Positions 54,076-62,863 of a stretch of 64,000 bases of DNA are shown piece by piece. Numbering within the stretch: the stretch's first letter is position 1; the number at the start of each line of letters is the position of its first letter. Source of the DNA: Alteromonas mediterranea DE (GTDB lineage Bacteria; Pseudomonadota; Gammaproteobacteria; Enterobacterales; Alteromonadaceae); assembly GCF_000020585.3 (NCBI RefSeq), contig NC_011138.3, positions 717,914 to 781,913 on the forward strand, in the 5' to 3' direction. The notes under the pieces were generated by a model. It did no database searches, was not told where the DNA came from, and saw only the letters and a list, made by a program, of their open reading frames with translations. Made by a program: the position numbers and the translations under genes.

Positions 54076-54153
54076 ATTTGCCATAGGGTAAATAAACAGG
54101 ATTCAGCGGAGAACGGTAGGGAAGCGATATCATCTCCGGTAACTATGGCAAGT
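54076..54153 (+). other. nested inverted repeat in the nrtA leader (possible structured RNA)
   Basis: The outer arms TTGCCATAG (54078-54086) and CTATGGCAA (54143-54151) pair perfectly and extend to 11 pairs with a wobble. Inside, CGGAGA (54107-54112) pairs with TCTCCG (54133-54138). It lies between the sigma-54 promoter and the leader terminator. It matches no riboswitch class that I recognise. Confidence 0.55.
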
Positions 54154-54263
54154 GAATAATAATAAGAACAGAGTGGTTTTATAAGCTAAAGCTTTTGATA
54201 AACCTCCCTTAAAGATGAGGTGTGTGAGCGGGAATTCCTGACTTACCATTAACAACTTGATGC

Positions 54264-54290
54264 GTTTGTAAGAACTCCGATATTACAAAC
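54264..54290 (+). other. leader hairpin upstream of the nrtA antiterminator element
   Basis: GTTTGTAA (54264-54271) pairs with TTACAAAC (54283-54290) around an 11-base loop containing ACTCCG, the same hexamer found in the nirB leader. Two bases separate it from the GGC-AACGAA-GCC element, so it is a candidate first stem of the ANTAR target. Confidence 0.55.
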
Positions 54291-54292
54291 AC

Positions 54293-54304
54293 GGCAACGA
54301 AGCC
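54293..54304 (+). promoter_or_regulatory. ANTAR-type antiterminator hairpin in the nrtA leader
   Basis: GGC-AACGAA-GCC, identical over 13 bases with the nirB leader element, again overlapping the 5' arm of a terminator. The hexaloop has A at position 1 and G at position 4. Confidence 0.7.
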
Positions 54305-54350
54305 CACCATGCTCGACGGTATTACGTCGATAGCTGGTGGGTTTTTTTTT
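54303..54350 (+). terminator. leader terminator before nrtA
   Basis: CCCACCA (54303-54309) pairs with TGGTGGG (54335-54341), continued by GCT/AGC and CGACG/CGTCG around GTATTA, followed by nine T. It lies 17 bases before the nrtA start. Confidence 0.9.
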
Positions 54351-54367
54351 GGTTACGAGGAACACGT

Positions 54368-55777
54368 ATGACTGGGTTAAAAACAACATCACTACTTAAA
54401 CGCTTGCGAAAGGCGAGTGCTGGCGTATGCGCTGCTCTCGCTGTCTCCGTAGCGAGCTTCTCCACTTCTGTTACCGCACAGGAGCCAGCGTTGGGCTGGC
54501 CTGAAAAAGAAGAGTTAAAGTTTGGCTTTATCAAGTTAACTGACATGGCACCCCTAGCGGTAGCCTACGAGAAAGGCTTTTTCGAAGAAGAAGGGCTTTA
54601 CGTTACCCTTGAAGCACAAGCAAACTGGAAAGTGTTGCTAGATAGGGTTATTGATGGGCAGTTGGACGGAGCGCACATGCTCGCGGGGCAACCGCTCGGT
54701 GCGACTATCGGTTTTGGTACCGAGTCTCACGTGGTTACGGCCTTCAGTATGGATCTCAACGGTAACGGTATAACGGTATCCAATGAGGTTTGGGAAAAAA
54801 TGAAAGCCCATATCCCTCAGGAAAATGGCAAACCAGTACATCCTATTAAAGCCGACTACCTGAAACCTGTTGTTGACGAATACCGCAACGCCGGTAGGCC
54901 GTTTAATATGGGTATGGTTTTTCCAGTTTCTACCCATAACTATGAACTTCGTTACTGGCTAGCCGCGGGGGGTATTCATCCGGGGTACTACGCGCCACAC
55001 AAAGGTGATACAGCGGGGCAAATAGACGCACAGGCACTGCTTTCTGTAACCCCTCCTCCTCAAATGCCAGCAACCATGGAAGCGGGCACGATTTACGGAT
55101 ATTGCGTAGGCGAGCCGTGGAACCAACAGGCTGTATTTAAAGGCATTGGTGTTCCCGTTATCACTGACTACGAGATTTGGAAAAACAACCCCGAGAAAGT
55201 GTTCGGCGTTAGCCAAGGTTGGGCTGAAAAGTACCCCAATACGCATATTCGCGTGGTTAAAGCCCTTATTCGAGCAGCAATGTGGCTTGATGAAAACGAC
55301 AATGCGAATCGTCCTGAAGCGGTGAAAATTCTAGCGAAAAGTAACTATGTAGGCGCGGATGAAGATGTCCTTGCCAACAGCATGACCGGAACGTTTGAGT
55401 ACGAAAAAGGCGATAAACGCGATGTGCCAGACTTCAACGTATTCTTCCGTTATAACGCAACCTACCCTTACTACAGCGATGCGATTTGGTACCTCACGCA
55501 AATGCGTCGCTGGGGGCAAATATCTGAAGCAAAGTCTGACGACTGGTACAAAGAAACCGCGAAGAAGGTGTATAAGCCTGAAGTGTATGCTCAGGCCGCT
55601 AAAGCACTTATTGCAGAAGGAAAAGCGAAGGCGTCAGACTTCCCAGAGTTTTCGACAGAAACAGGTTACAAGCCTGCACAAAGCGAATTTATTGACGGCG
55701 TCACCTTTGATGGAAGCAAGCCAAATGCTTATTTAGAGCAATTTAAAATTGGCCTTAAAGGCAACACAGTTCTTTAA
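54368..55777 (+). CDS. nrtA: nitrate ABC transporter substrate-binding protein NrtA
   Basis: A 469-residue periplasmic protein of the NrtA/CmpA family. The signal peptide ends at VTAQ (about residue 38). The family start [28 protein letters not shown] is clear (two parts), and [25 protein letters not shown] and [14 protein letters not shown] are ligand-site regions in the family. It should deliver nitrate (or nitrite) to NrtB-NrtC. Bicarbonate-binding CmpA is a close relative, but the nitrate leader control upstream points to nitrate. Ribosome site TACGAGGAA lies just after the leader terminator. Confidence 0.9.
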   Translation: MTGLKTTSLLKRLRKASAGVCAALAVSVASFSTSVTAQEPALGWPEKEELKFGFIKLTDMAPLAVAYEKGFFEEEGLYVTLEAQANWKVLLDRVIDGQLDGAHMLAGQPLGATIGFGTESHVVTAFSMDLNGNGITVSNEVWEKMKAHIPQENGKPVHPIKADYLKPVVDEYRNAGRPFNMGMVFPVSTHNYELRYWLAAGGIHPGYYAPHKGDTAGQIDAQALLSVTPPPQMPATMEAGTIYGYCVGEPWNQQAVFKGIGVPVITDYEIWKNNPEKVFGVSQGWAEKYPNTHIRVVKALIRAAMWLDENDNANRPEAVKILAKSNYVGADEDVLANSMTGTFEYEKGDKRDVPDFNVFFRYNATYPYYSDAIWYLTQMRRWGQISEAKSDDWYKETAKKVYKPEVYAQAAKALIAEGKAKASDFPEFSTETGYKPAQSEFIDGVTFDGSKPNAYLEQFKIGLKGNTVL

Positions 55778-55866
55778 GTGTCGAGTTTAATCGCCCCGGA
55801 AGCTTCCTTTGGGTGCAGCGGGGCAAACACAGTGCACCAGCGCTTAATCAATGTCAGGAGCAAGCA

Positions 55867-56862
55867 ATGAGCAAGATGACTACCATTCTTCGTCTTCCAA
55901 CCTCGCCGTCTAATGCTAATTCAATGGCGAGTCGGCTATACCAATCCACCCCTGCCTTGTTGCTGCCTGTTATCGGTTTGCTAATGTTTTTGGCTATTTG
56001 GAATGGCGTCGCGAAAAGTATTGATACCTCGCTAGGGCAATTTCCTGGCCCGGTACAGGTTTTTGAACAGACGGGGGCATTAATTGATGAACATATTGCA
56101 CAGCGTGAAAAGGCCGCGGCATTTTATGAACGTCAAGAGGCGAGAAACGCAGCTCGCGTAGCTCAAGACCCCACTTATGAGCCAAAAATAAGAGATTTTA
56201 CCGGTGCGCCGACCTTTTTTGACCAAATATGGACAAGTCTATACACCGTAATGGTGGGCTTTTTTATTGCATCAGTGGTAGCGGTACCGGTGGGAATACT
56301 GTGCGGGTTGAGCAAGTCTGCCTATACGGCGATTAACCCCTTAATTCAATTATTCAAACCTGTGTCGCCATTAGCGTGGTTGCCCTTAGTGACTATGGTT
56401 GTGAGTGCGCTTTACGTTAGCGACGATCCCGCGTTTTCAAAGTCTTTCGTCACTTCGGCTTTTACCGTGTCGCTTTGTTGCTTGTGGCCTACGCTTATTA
56501 ACACGGCGGTAGGCGTATCAAACATTGATAAAGACCTCATCAACGTGAGTAAAGTATTGCGACTAACGCCTTTAGCGCACCTAACTAAAATTGTTCTGCC
56601 ATCGTCAATACCTATGATCTTTACTGGCCTTCGCCTGTCCCTTGGCATTGGCTGGATGGTGCTTATTGCCGCTGAAATGCTCGCTCAAAACCCAGGGTTA
56701 GGCAAGTTTGTATGGGATGAGTTTCAAAACGGCAGTTCAGAATCGTTAGCCAGAATTATGGTGGCAGTGCTGACCATTGGCGTAATAGGCTTTGTATTAG
56801 ACCGCTTAATGTTATCAATTCAGCGCGCTGTAAGCTGGGACAAGTCGAGCGTACTACGCTAA
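55867..56862 (+). CDS. nrtB: nitrate ABC transporter permease NrtB
   Basis: A 331-residue inner membrane permease of the BPD transporter family with about six to seven helices. The EAA-type loop is DLINVSKVLRLTPLAHLTKIVLP, and the C-terminal RLSLGIGWMVLIAAEMLA is typical of NrtB/TauC. A soluble insert after the first helix (residues about 60-110) is longer than in simpler relatives. The ATG at 55867 follows AGGAG; an upstream start at 55813 has no ribosome site. Confidence 0.9.
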   Translation: MSKMTTILRLPTSPSNANSMASRLYQSTPALLLPVIGLLMFLAIWNGVAKSIDTSLGQFPGPVQVFEQTGALIDEHIAQREKAAAFYERQEARNAARVAQDPTYEPKIRDFTGAPTFFDQIWTSLYTVMVGFFIASVVAVPVGILCGLSKSAYTAINPLIQLFKPVSPLAWLPLVTMVVSALYVSDDPAFSKSFVTSAFTVSLCCLWPTLINTAVGVSNIDKDLINVSKVLRLTPLAHLTKIVLPSSIPMIFTGLRLSLGIGWMVLIAAEMLAQNPGLGKFVWDEFQNGSSESLARIMVAVLTIGVIGFVLDRLMLSIQRAVSWDKSSVLR

Positions 56863-56878
56863 TTTTGAGGAGATATTT

Positions 56879-57766
56879 ATGCACACTAAACACTTAGAGT
56901 TAGAACAGGTAGGTATCGATTTCCCTACGCCTAAAGGCCCGTTTACCGCGCTACAAGACGTGAATTTAAAAATTGCCAAAGGTGAGTTTGTTTCATTAAT
57001 CGGGCACTCGGGTTGTGGTAAGTCAACGGTTCTTAATATCGTGGCTGGTCTACACCAAGCCACTACCGGCGGTGTAATTTTAGATGGCGCTGAAGTTAAA
57101 CAACCTGGCCCAGAGCGTGCGGTAGTATTCCAAAACCACTCTTTATTACCCTGGCTGTCGGTGTATAAAAACGTAGAACTTGCGGTTAAATCTACCATGC
57201 GAGGTAAAAGCAAAGGCGAAATGCGCGACTGGATCATGCACAATTTAGAACTTGTACACATGACCCACGCCTTAGACAAGCTTCCCAATGAGATATCTGG
57301 GGGAATGAAGCAGCGAGTAGGTATTGCCAGAGCGTTAGCGATGGAGCCAAAAGTATTGCTGATGGATGAACCGTTTGGCGCACTTGATGCTCTCACTCGC
57401 GCACACCTGCAAGATTCACTTATGGAAATTCACGCTGACCTCGGCAATACGGTGATCATGATTACCCATGATGTAGATGAAGCGGTACTGCTGTCTGATC
57501 GTATTGTTATGATGAATAACGGGCCAGCGGCGACGATAGGTGAAATTCTAGATATTGAGTTACCTCGTCCTCGAAACAGGTTAGCGCTCGCTGATAATAA
57601 GCAATACAACCACTATCGACATGAAGTGCTGACTTTCCTTTACGATAAGCAGAAGAAAGTAGAAACCGTGCCTTCACGGACTAAGCACTCTGCTTCACAG
57701 AAAAACAGTAAATCCAATGAGGTGTCATCTGAAAAAAAAGACACTAAAAAATCAGATGCCGCTTAG
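56879..57766 (+). CDS. nrtC: nitrate ABC transporter ATP-binding protein NrtC/NrtD type
   Basis: A 295-residue ATPase for NrtB. Walker A is GHSGCGKST (residues 42-50), signature ISGGMKQR, Walker B VLLMDEPFGALD and switch histidine in MITHDVDEA. It is a single ATPase domain without the NrtA-like fusion of cyanobacterial NrtC, so it resembles NrtD in layout. A lysine/serine-rich tail of about 35 residues closes it. GAGGAG precedes the ATG, 16 bases after nrtB. Confidence 0.9.
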   Translation: MHTKHLELEQVGIDFPTPKGPFTALQDVNLKIAKGEFVSLIGHSGCGKSTVLNIVAGLHQATTGGVILDGAEVKQPGPERAVVFQNHSLLPWLSVYKNVELAVKSTMRGKSKGEMRDWIMHNLELVHMTHALDKLPNEISGGMKQRVGIARALAMEPKVLLMDEPFGALDALTRAHLQDSLMEIHADLGNTVIMITHDVDEAVLLSDRIVMMNNGPAATIGEILDIELPRPRNRLALADNKQYNHYRHEVLTFLYDKQKKVETVPSRTKHSASQKNSKSNEVSSEKKDTKKSDAA

Positions 57767-57896
57767 CACTGCCGGCATCTGAATAAGGCGGTATACCTTA
57801 CCGCCCACGCATTTTAACTATCGCTTTTCACCCGGCGTTTTCTGTCGGGCGGGAAAGTACTGACCAACAAAAATAAAGAACCGGTAGGTAAAACAC

Positions 57897-59117
57897 ATGA
57901 ACTCGTCACGAAACTTTGGAATGAAAATACTCGCTGCCTCTGTCATTACGCTGATAGGTACAAGCGCCATGGCCGATGATATTCACACTGCGCTAAGCGA
58001 CGCAACTGCGTGGGCCGATTTGAACTTGCGTTATGAGTCTGTAGAGCAAGATAATGCACTAGAAGATGCCAGCGCATTAACGCTGCGCACGCGATTAGGC
58101 TTTAGTTCGGGCAGCGTTAATGGCTTTTCCTTTACCGCAGAGGTTGAAGATAGTCGTATCGTATTAGGCCAAGATGAATTTACTGTGGGCCCAACGGGCT
58201 TTAACGTGGGCGAATACTCGGTTATTGCTGACCCCGAAACAACTGAAGTCGACCAAGCGTTTATTCAATATAAAGCGGATAACTTCACTGCAAAGGTAGG
58301 TCGTCAAGTTATTACTTTAGACGACCATCGCTTTGTGGGTCACGTTGGCTGGCGACAAGACCGCCAAACCTTTGATGCAGTGAGTGCAAAGTATGCTGCA
58401 TCAGAGAATTTATCGCTTTTCTACAGCTACCTTTATAAACGCAATCGCATCTTTGCCGAAGCGGCAGATTTGGACTCTAACGACCATATCTTACACGCCA
58501 CCTACACCTCTAAAATAGGTAAGTTCGTGGGTTATGCGTACTTACTCGAAATCGATAGTGATACTGATAATGCACTCGATACTTATGGCGTCAGTTACGA
58601 CGGGAAAACGAAAGGTGAAAAGGTTAACTGGGCGTATGGGGCTGAGTTTGCCACTCAGTCAAGTGAATCGGGCGCTGGTGAAACCGCGACGGATTTTGAT
58701 GCGTCATATCTTAATGCCTATTTAGCTGCCAGCTTTTCTGGCGTAACGGCTAAAGTTGATTACGAGATTCTGGGTTCAGATGACGGCCAATATGGGTTCT
58801 CGACACCGCTGGCCACGTTGCATAAATTCAATGGTTGGACCGATCAATTCCTAGGTACACCTGCGCAGGGGCTAAAAGACCTCAAGTTTTCCCTATCAGG
58901 TGGCCTTGCTGGTGGTAAGTGGCTATTGGCCTACCACGACTTCACTGCCGATGACAGTAGCAACGGGGTAGACGATTTAGGTAGCGAAATTAATGTTCAA
59001 TATACGAAGAAATTTGCAGGTAAATATAACTTTGGCATCAAGTACGGTACTTATGATGCAGGCGATATTAAAGTAGACGCGAACCGCTTCTGGATGTGGG
59101 TGGGGACACGTTTTTAA
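57897..59117 (+). CDS. outer membrane porin, alginate_exp family
   Basis: A 406-residue beta-barrel protein with signal peptide (SAMA, residues 23-26) and alternating aromatic/polar strands ending WMWVGTRF. TLRTRLGFSSG, AKVGRQVITLDDHRFVGHVGWRQ (in parts) and FDAVSAKYA are alginate-export family features, including the basic residues that line anion-favouring pores in that family. It follows nrtC by 130 bases with no terminator seen, so it is probably co-transcribed and may admit nitrate across the outer membrane. Substrate is inferred. Confidence 0.8.
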   Translation: MNSSRNFGMKILAASVITLIGTSAMADDIHTALSDATAWADLNLRYESVEQDNALEDASALTLRTRLGFSSGSVNGFSFTAEVEDSRIVLGQDEFTVGPTGFNVGEYSVIADPETTEVDQAFIQYKADNFTAKVGRQVITLDDHRFVGHVGWRQDRQTFDAVSAKYAASENLSLFYSYLYKRNRIFAEAADLDSNDHILHATYTSKIGKFVGYAYLLEIDSDTDNALDTYGVSYDGKTKGEKVNWAYGAEFATQSSESGAGETATDFDASYLNAYLAASFSGVTAKVDYEILGSDDGQYGFSTPLATLHKFNGWTDQFLGTPAQGLKDLKFSLSGGLAGGKWLLAYHDFTADDSSNGVDDLGSEINVQYTKKFAGKYNFGIKYGTYDAGDIKVDANRFWMWVGTRF

Positions 59118-59206
59118 GATTATCCCCCCGTGCTAACAACGCTGTTTGTGTTAGCTCTCCACACCATGAATAAATACGCTGGCTATAGTGATATTAACAT
59201 TGCTTG

Positions 59207-59797
59207 TTAATTGCTTAGCCAGCCGTTTTTAACCGCAATATCAAGCTGCTGTAAAACATAATCCCATAGGGCGGGTGCGCAGGTTTTAAGATGCGCGTTT
59301 CGCTTTTCTATTTTCTCTCTTGCAATATTATGCCGCTTCCAGCTACCGCCATTGTCTTTCATATTTTGAAACACGGGAAGTACACGGTCCATCGCTTTAG
59401 CAAACTCAGCATCGGCGGTTTCCGCTGCTTCAAATTCAAGCCAAAGGGAAAGCATTTCGCTATCTAGTGGGCTTGGAAGCAAGCCAAAGATTCGTTTAGC
59501 CGCTGCTAGTTCTTTTTCTGCTTGTTCATCGTGGTCGGCTTGGTGATTGAAAGCGAACATATCACCGGCGTCTATTTCAACGATATCGTGAATAAGGATC
59601 ATGCGAATAACCCGACTGACATCAATGGGCTTAGCGGCGTACTGGCTTAACATGTTTGCCATTAGTGCCACGTGCCAACTGTGCTCGGCTGAGTTTTCCT
59701 GGCGATAGTTATCACAAGGTAGCGTTATTTGCCTTTTAACGGCTTTTAAATGGTCTAGCTCACATATGAAATCAGCAAAGTCACTTACTGCGTGCAT
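59207..59797 (-). CDS. HD-domain phosphohydrolase (YfbR-like)
   Basis: A 196-residue HD hydrolase. Metal-binding residues are H39 (SAEHSWHVAL), H70-D71 (LIHDIVEID) and an aspartate in KAMDRVLPV. This layout is that of the YfbR/HDDC2 group of 5'-deoxynucleotidases. The substrate is likely a nucleoside monophosphate. The ATG at 59797 follows GGAGAA; a TTG at 59809 would add four residues. Confidence 0.85.
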   Translation of the reverse strand: MHAVSDFADFICELDHLKAVKRQITLPCDNYRQENSAEHSWHVALMANMLSQYAAKPIDVSRVIRMILIHDIVEIDAGDMFAFNHQADHDEQAEKELAAAKRIFGLLPSPLDSEMLSLWLEFEAAETADAEFAKAMDRVLPVFQNMKDNGGSWKRHNIAREKIEKRNAHLKTCAPALWDYVLQQLDIAVKNGWLSN

Positions 59798-59814
59798 TGG
59801 GTTCTCCAAGACAT

Positions 59815-59837
59815 AAAAATGGGCGCTTAAGCGCCCA
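59815..59837 (-). terminator. intrinsic terminator after dsbA
   Basis: The perfect palindrome TGGGCGCTTAAGCGCCCA (59820-59837) is followed on the minus strand by TTTTTA. The TTAA core makes the loop. Confidence 0.8.
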
Positions 59838-59873
59838 TAATGTGTTTAATTGATGTAGATACGAATGGCGTAA

Positions 59874-60506
59874 TTACTTTTGCTCTGATAGCCACACGAT
59901 TAAATCAGCAATGTCATCAAATGACATGTCAGCGGTGAATGTTGGCTGATATTTGCCGTTAATGATGAAGCTTGGCACACCCGTTAAGTGCTCACGGTAT
60001 TCGTCAATCTGCTGCTGATTTTTACGCAGCATGCTGTTTACGCCAAAACTTTTTGCCATTTTATCAAACTCTTCACCGTCTACGCCATTTACAACGAAGA
60101 TGTTACGAAGGTCTTTTAGGCCGGTAATTGACGCGCGCTGTTTGTGAATGTAGTTAAAGATGGCTTTGTTCATAGCATCTTCTTGCTTCATAGCGCGGGC
60201 AATAAGCATGGCTTTCGTTGCATCGTCCTGCACTTCAGGGCCAGTAAAACGCATAAAGTTTACGTGCACTTTGTTGAACTTAGTTCCGTCGCTTTTCTTT
60301 TCTTTAATTTGCGCAACGATAGGCTCAAACTGGAAACAGTGTGGGCACCAAAACGAGAAGTACTCAGTAATTACTGGCTTATCTGTGGCTTCTTTATCAA
60401 GTACTTTGTAGTGCGTACCTTCTTTCCATTTAGACGCTGGCTCTTGTGCACAGGCCGTTAATGGCAAAAGCATTGCCATGACAAACATTACTGCAAACTT
60501 TTTCAT
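59874..60506 (-). CDS. dsbA: thiol:disulfide interchange protein DsbA (possible lipoprotein)
   Basis: A 210-residue thioredoxin-fold oxidase that introduces disulfides into exported proteins. The active site is C54-P-H-C57 in FSFWCPHCFQF, and the cis-proline loop is TGVPSFIINGKY. The ATG at 60506 opens a signal peptide ending LPLTAC (cysteine 19), a good lipobox, with alanine after it, so the protein may be lipid-anchored rather than freely periplasmic as in E. coli. A longer frame from 60554 has no ribosome site. AGGATC lies upstream of the chosen start. Confidence 0.93.
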   Translation of the reverse strand: MKKFAVMFVMAMLLPLTACAQEPASKWKEGTHYKVLDKEATDKPVITEYFSFWCPHCFQFEPIVAQIKEKKSDGTKFNKVHVNFMRFTGPEVQDDATKAMLIARAMKQEDAMNKAIFNYIHKQRASITGLKDLRNIFVVNGVDGEEFDKMAKSFGVNSMLRKNQQQIDEYREHLTGVPSFIINGKYQPTFTADMSFDDIADLIVWLSEQK

Positions 60507-60820
60507 GGAATATGATCCTATGTTCAAAAATATTATCGGTGATGAGATTATCACAGCATTGTTCGCTTAACTAGGTTCTGTTGTTCTTCAAAACCTTATA
60601 CGCGATAAGCTCACCAAAAAACGAGATTCAAAGCCTAGTGTGTTACACGAATGGCTGCCGTTTCATACAAACTCTTGTAATAACCGGTATGGTGCGAACG
60701 CAGATTTCAACGTGTGGGTTAGGTTTTACAGGACGTAAGTGTAAAAGTGCCAAACTGAACAAAAGATGAATTAAGGCGGGTATCAAGGTTTTTTGGGTAC
60801 TCACGTGGCAACATGACACG

Positions 60821-60867
60821 TGGCTTACGTGTTTTCAATCGCGCTTGGCTTGTGTGTTTTCAATTGC
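60821..60867 (+). repeat. two-copy imperfect direct repeat, 25-base period
   Basis: TGGCTTACGTGTTTTCAATC and TGGCTTGTGTGTTTTCAATT start the two copies; three differences in 22 bases. Its function is unknown. Confidence 0.6.
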
Positions 60868-60878
60868 AATCTAGCCTA

Positions 60879-60915
60879 GCAAAAAATAAAAGGCTATACC
60901 GTGGATATAGCCTTT
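60879..60915 (-). terminator. intrinsic terminator after btuB
   Basis: On the minus strand AAAGGCTATA pairs with TATAGCCTTT around a 7-base loop and is followed by TATTTTTTG. Confidence 0.85.
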
Positions 60916-60940
60916 ATACTTGTGCCGCAAGTGGGGTTTC

Positions 60941-62863
60941 CTACATGCTGTAGTTAACTGAAAGGAGCGCCCGGCGCTCTTGACCGGCGTAGCCCACAAT
61001 GTCTTCATAGTCGGTATCAAAGGCATTATCGACCTTTAGTGAAACCTGCCATTTAGCATCAATCTGGTAACTAAGGTTGACCGTTGCCAGCGTGTAGGCC
61101 GACAGCGCTAGTGTCTGCGATGGCTCAGGGAACGGCGGGAAGAAGGTATCATAGTGGCTACCCGTATAAGCCAGCTTCGTGTACAAGCTGAATGTATCTG
61201 TTCCAAAGTCTGTGGTATAGGTGAGTGAGCCTTGATGACGCGCACGGCGAAGTTCTGTGTTGGTAATGCCATTATCTGTTTGCTCTGCGTCTAAATAGCT
61301 GTAAGCAGCAGTAATGTCACCATAGCCACTGTTCCAGTTAAGCTCTACGTCTACCCCTTCACGAGCGCTTTCGCCGTCAATGTTGTCGGCGCTAAATGCG
61401 CCAGCGTCTGGGACGAAAACGAAACCGTTTATCTCATCCTCTAAGTCGGCAGTATAGACGCTAATCTGACCCGTAACCTTCTTCCAATTAGCTTTAACAC
61501 CTACTTCCCACTCTTCACTAGTTTCAGGTTCTAGGTTGGGGTTGCCAACGAAGCTGGCTGGGAAAAAGCCAAAGCGCTCTGTAAAAGTAGGCGTTTTAAC
61601 CGCGCTTCCATAGCTGGTAAACAGCGTGTAGTGGTTATTTAATTGCCAGCTTAACCCGCCGCGATAGCTAAGTGCATTATCAAACTCGCTGTTGTTGTCA
61701 TAACGGGCGCTTAACGTAGCCGTTAAAGACTCGGTTAATTGACCGTTAGATTCTGCAAAAACGCTGTACGTATTGTCGTGCTGCTTTTGATTAGGATCGC
61801 CAAAATTGATGGGGCCGCGCTGGTCGAACAGTCGCTGTAGGTATTCAACGCCGCCAGCAAAATCCCAATTTTTAATGGCGTAAAAGCTTGTCCAATTTAA
61901 CTCAATACGCTCCCCGGTTGTACCACCGGCGTCAACGCCTGATTCGGTATTGTCGTTCTCGTCTTTTCGGTAGTGTGCACTTAATGCAGAACGATATTGC
62001 GTATTGTTTGGGGCAAACTCCCAGCGTAATTTAGCGCTAAGTTGTGCGCCGTCGGTCACATTATCGGTGTCAGTTGGTAAGCCGGTAACAGCAAAGTCAG
62101 TGCCGTCGTAGTCGTTTTCATAGTGCACGGTACGCAAATTAGCAATTAGCGTATGCTCATTAGATACAGCGTAGTTAAGGTTAAGACCAGCGGTCATGTT
62201 ATCGTAACCGTCATCTTCATTGCCTACGCGCGAAACATTATCGCCATCGGTACGGATATAGCTAGCATAGGCAGACACACCCACATTATCGCTTTGAGAG
62301 CGGGCATTCATACTGCCTTGTAGCGTGCCTTGTGTCCCTGCCGCCGCAGAGAAATCAACGTGTGACGTATTGGCCGCAAATTGGCCTGACTTTGTTGTAA
62401 TGCTCAGCACGCCACCAATTGCACCACTTCCCCAGCGGGCGCTTTGAGGGCCGCGAAGCAGTTCAATACGCACCACATTGGCGCTGGTTAAGTGGGCCAA
62501 GTCAACCAGGCTGCCTTGGCCTATATCGTTAGATACAACGCCATCAATTAATATAAGTAAATGGTTGGTTTCGCTTCCGCGAACGCGCACTTCAGCTAAG
62601 CCGCCTGGGCTACCTGACTGCGCTAGGCTAACGCCCGGCAAACCGCGAATAAGATCGGTCAGCTGCAGTGCTCCCGAAGCTTGTATGTCGCTTTCGGTGA
62701 GTACTGAAACAGAGCCGGGAAGTTTCGTTAACGATATAGGCAAACGCGTTCCGGTTACGGTTAGCGTTTCAATATCTTGGTTGAGTGTTTGAGAGTAAGC
62801 AGGTGTGCTTAAGCACGAGAGAACCGCAGCACTTAGCGCTGCTTTATTAAAATATGTACGCAT
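60941..62863 (-). CDS. btuB: TonB-dependent vitamin B12 receptor BtuB
   Basis: A 640-residue outer membrane cobalamin receptor. It has a signal peptide (AYSQ, near residue 24), TonB box ETLTVTG, plug (SVSVLTESDIQASGALQLTD; EVRVRGSETNHLLILIDGV; ELLRGPQSARWGSGAIGGVL, each part separate) and a C-terminal barrel ending LLSVNYSM. The specific assignment to B12 rests on the BtuB-like plug and on the cobalamin riboswitch just upstream. The ribosome site is weak (AGAAAA), consistent with control of translation by the upstream RNA. Confidence 0.93.
   Translation of the reverse strand: MRTYFNKAALSAAVLSCLSTPAYSQTLNQDIETLTVTGTRLPISLTKLPGSVSVLTESDIQASGALQLTDLIRGLPGVSLAQSGSPGGLAEVRVRGSETNHLLILIDGVVSNDIGQGSLVDLAHLTSANVVRIELLRGPQSARWGSGAIGGVLSITTKSGQFAANTSHVDFSAAAGTQGTLQGSMNARSQSDNVGVSAYASYIRTDGDNVSRVGNEDDGYDNMTAGLNLNYAVSNEHTLIANLRTVHYENDYDGTDFAVTGLPTDTDNVTDGAQLSAKLRWEFAPNNTQYRSALSAHYRKDENDNTESGVDAGGTTGERIELNWTSFYAIKNWDFAGGVEYLQRLFDQRGPINFGDPNQKQHDNTYSVFAESNGQLTESLTATLSARYDNNSEFDNALSYRGGLSWQLNNHYTLFTSYGSAVKTPTFTERFGFFPASFVGNPNLEPETSEEWEVGVKANWKKVTGQISVYTADLEDEINGFVFVPDAGAFSADNIDGESAREGVDVELNWNSGYGDITAAYSYLDAEQTDNGITNTELRRARHQGSLTYTTDFGTDTFSLYTKLAYTGSHYDTFFPPFPEPSQTLALSAYTLATVNLSYQIDAKWQVSLKVDNAFDTDYEDIVGYAGQERRALLSVNYSM

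Larger units (their letters stand above)
60507..60940. other. intergenic stretch between dsbA and btuB, with a short tandem repeat
   Basis: 434 bases on the upstream side of dsbA and downstream side of btuB. It contains a two-copy 22-base imperfect repeat (60821-60842 and 60846-60867, 19 of 22 identical) and the btuB terminator. No credible coding frame was found. Confidence 0.5.

Noticed and set aside
54076..54153. The nested inverted repeat as a molybdenum-cofactor, glutamine or cyclic-di-GMP riboswitch.
   Set aside because: The conserved cores of these classes as I know them are not present; only general resemblance to GGTAG-type segments was seen.
40257..59117. The nitrate region as a recently acquired island.
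   Set aside because: No integrase, tRNA, attachment repeat or obvious change in base or codon use was seen at its borders.
60581..60769. A 62-codon plus-strand frame between dsbA and btuB.
   Set aside because: Composition looks random and there is no ribosome site.
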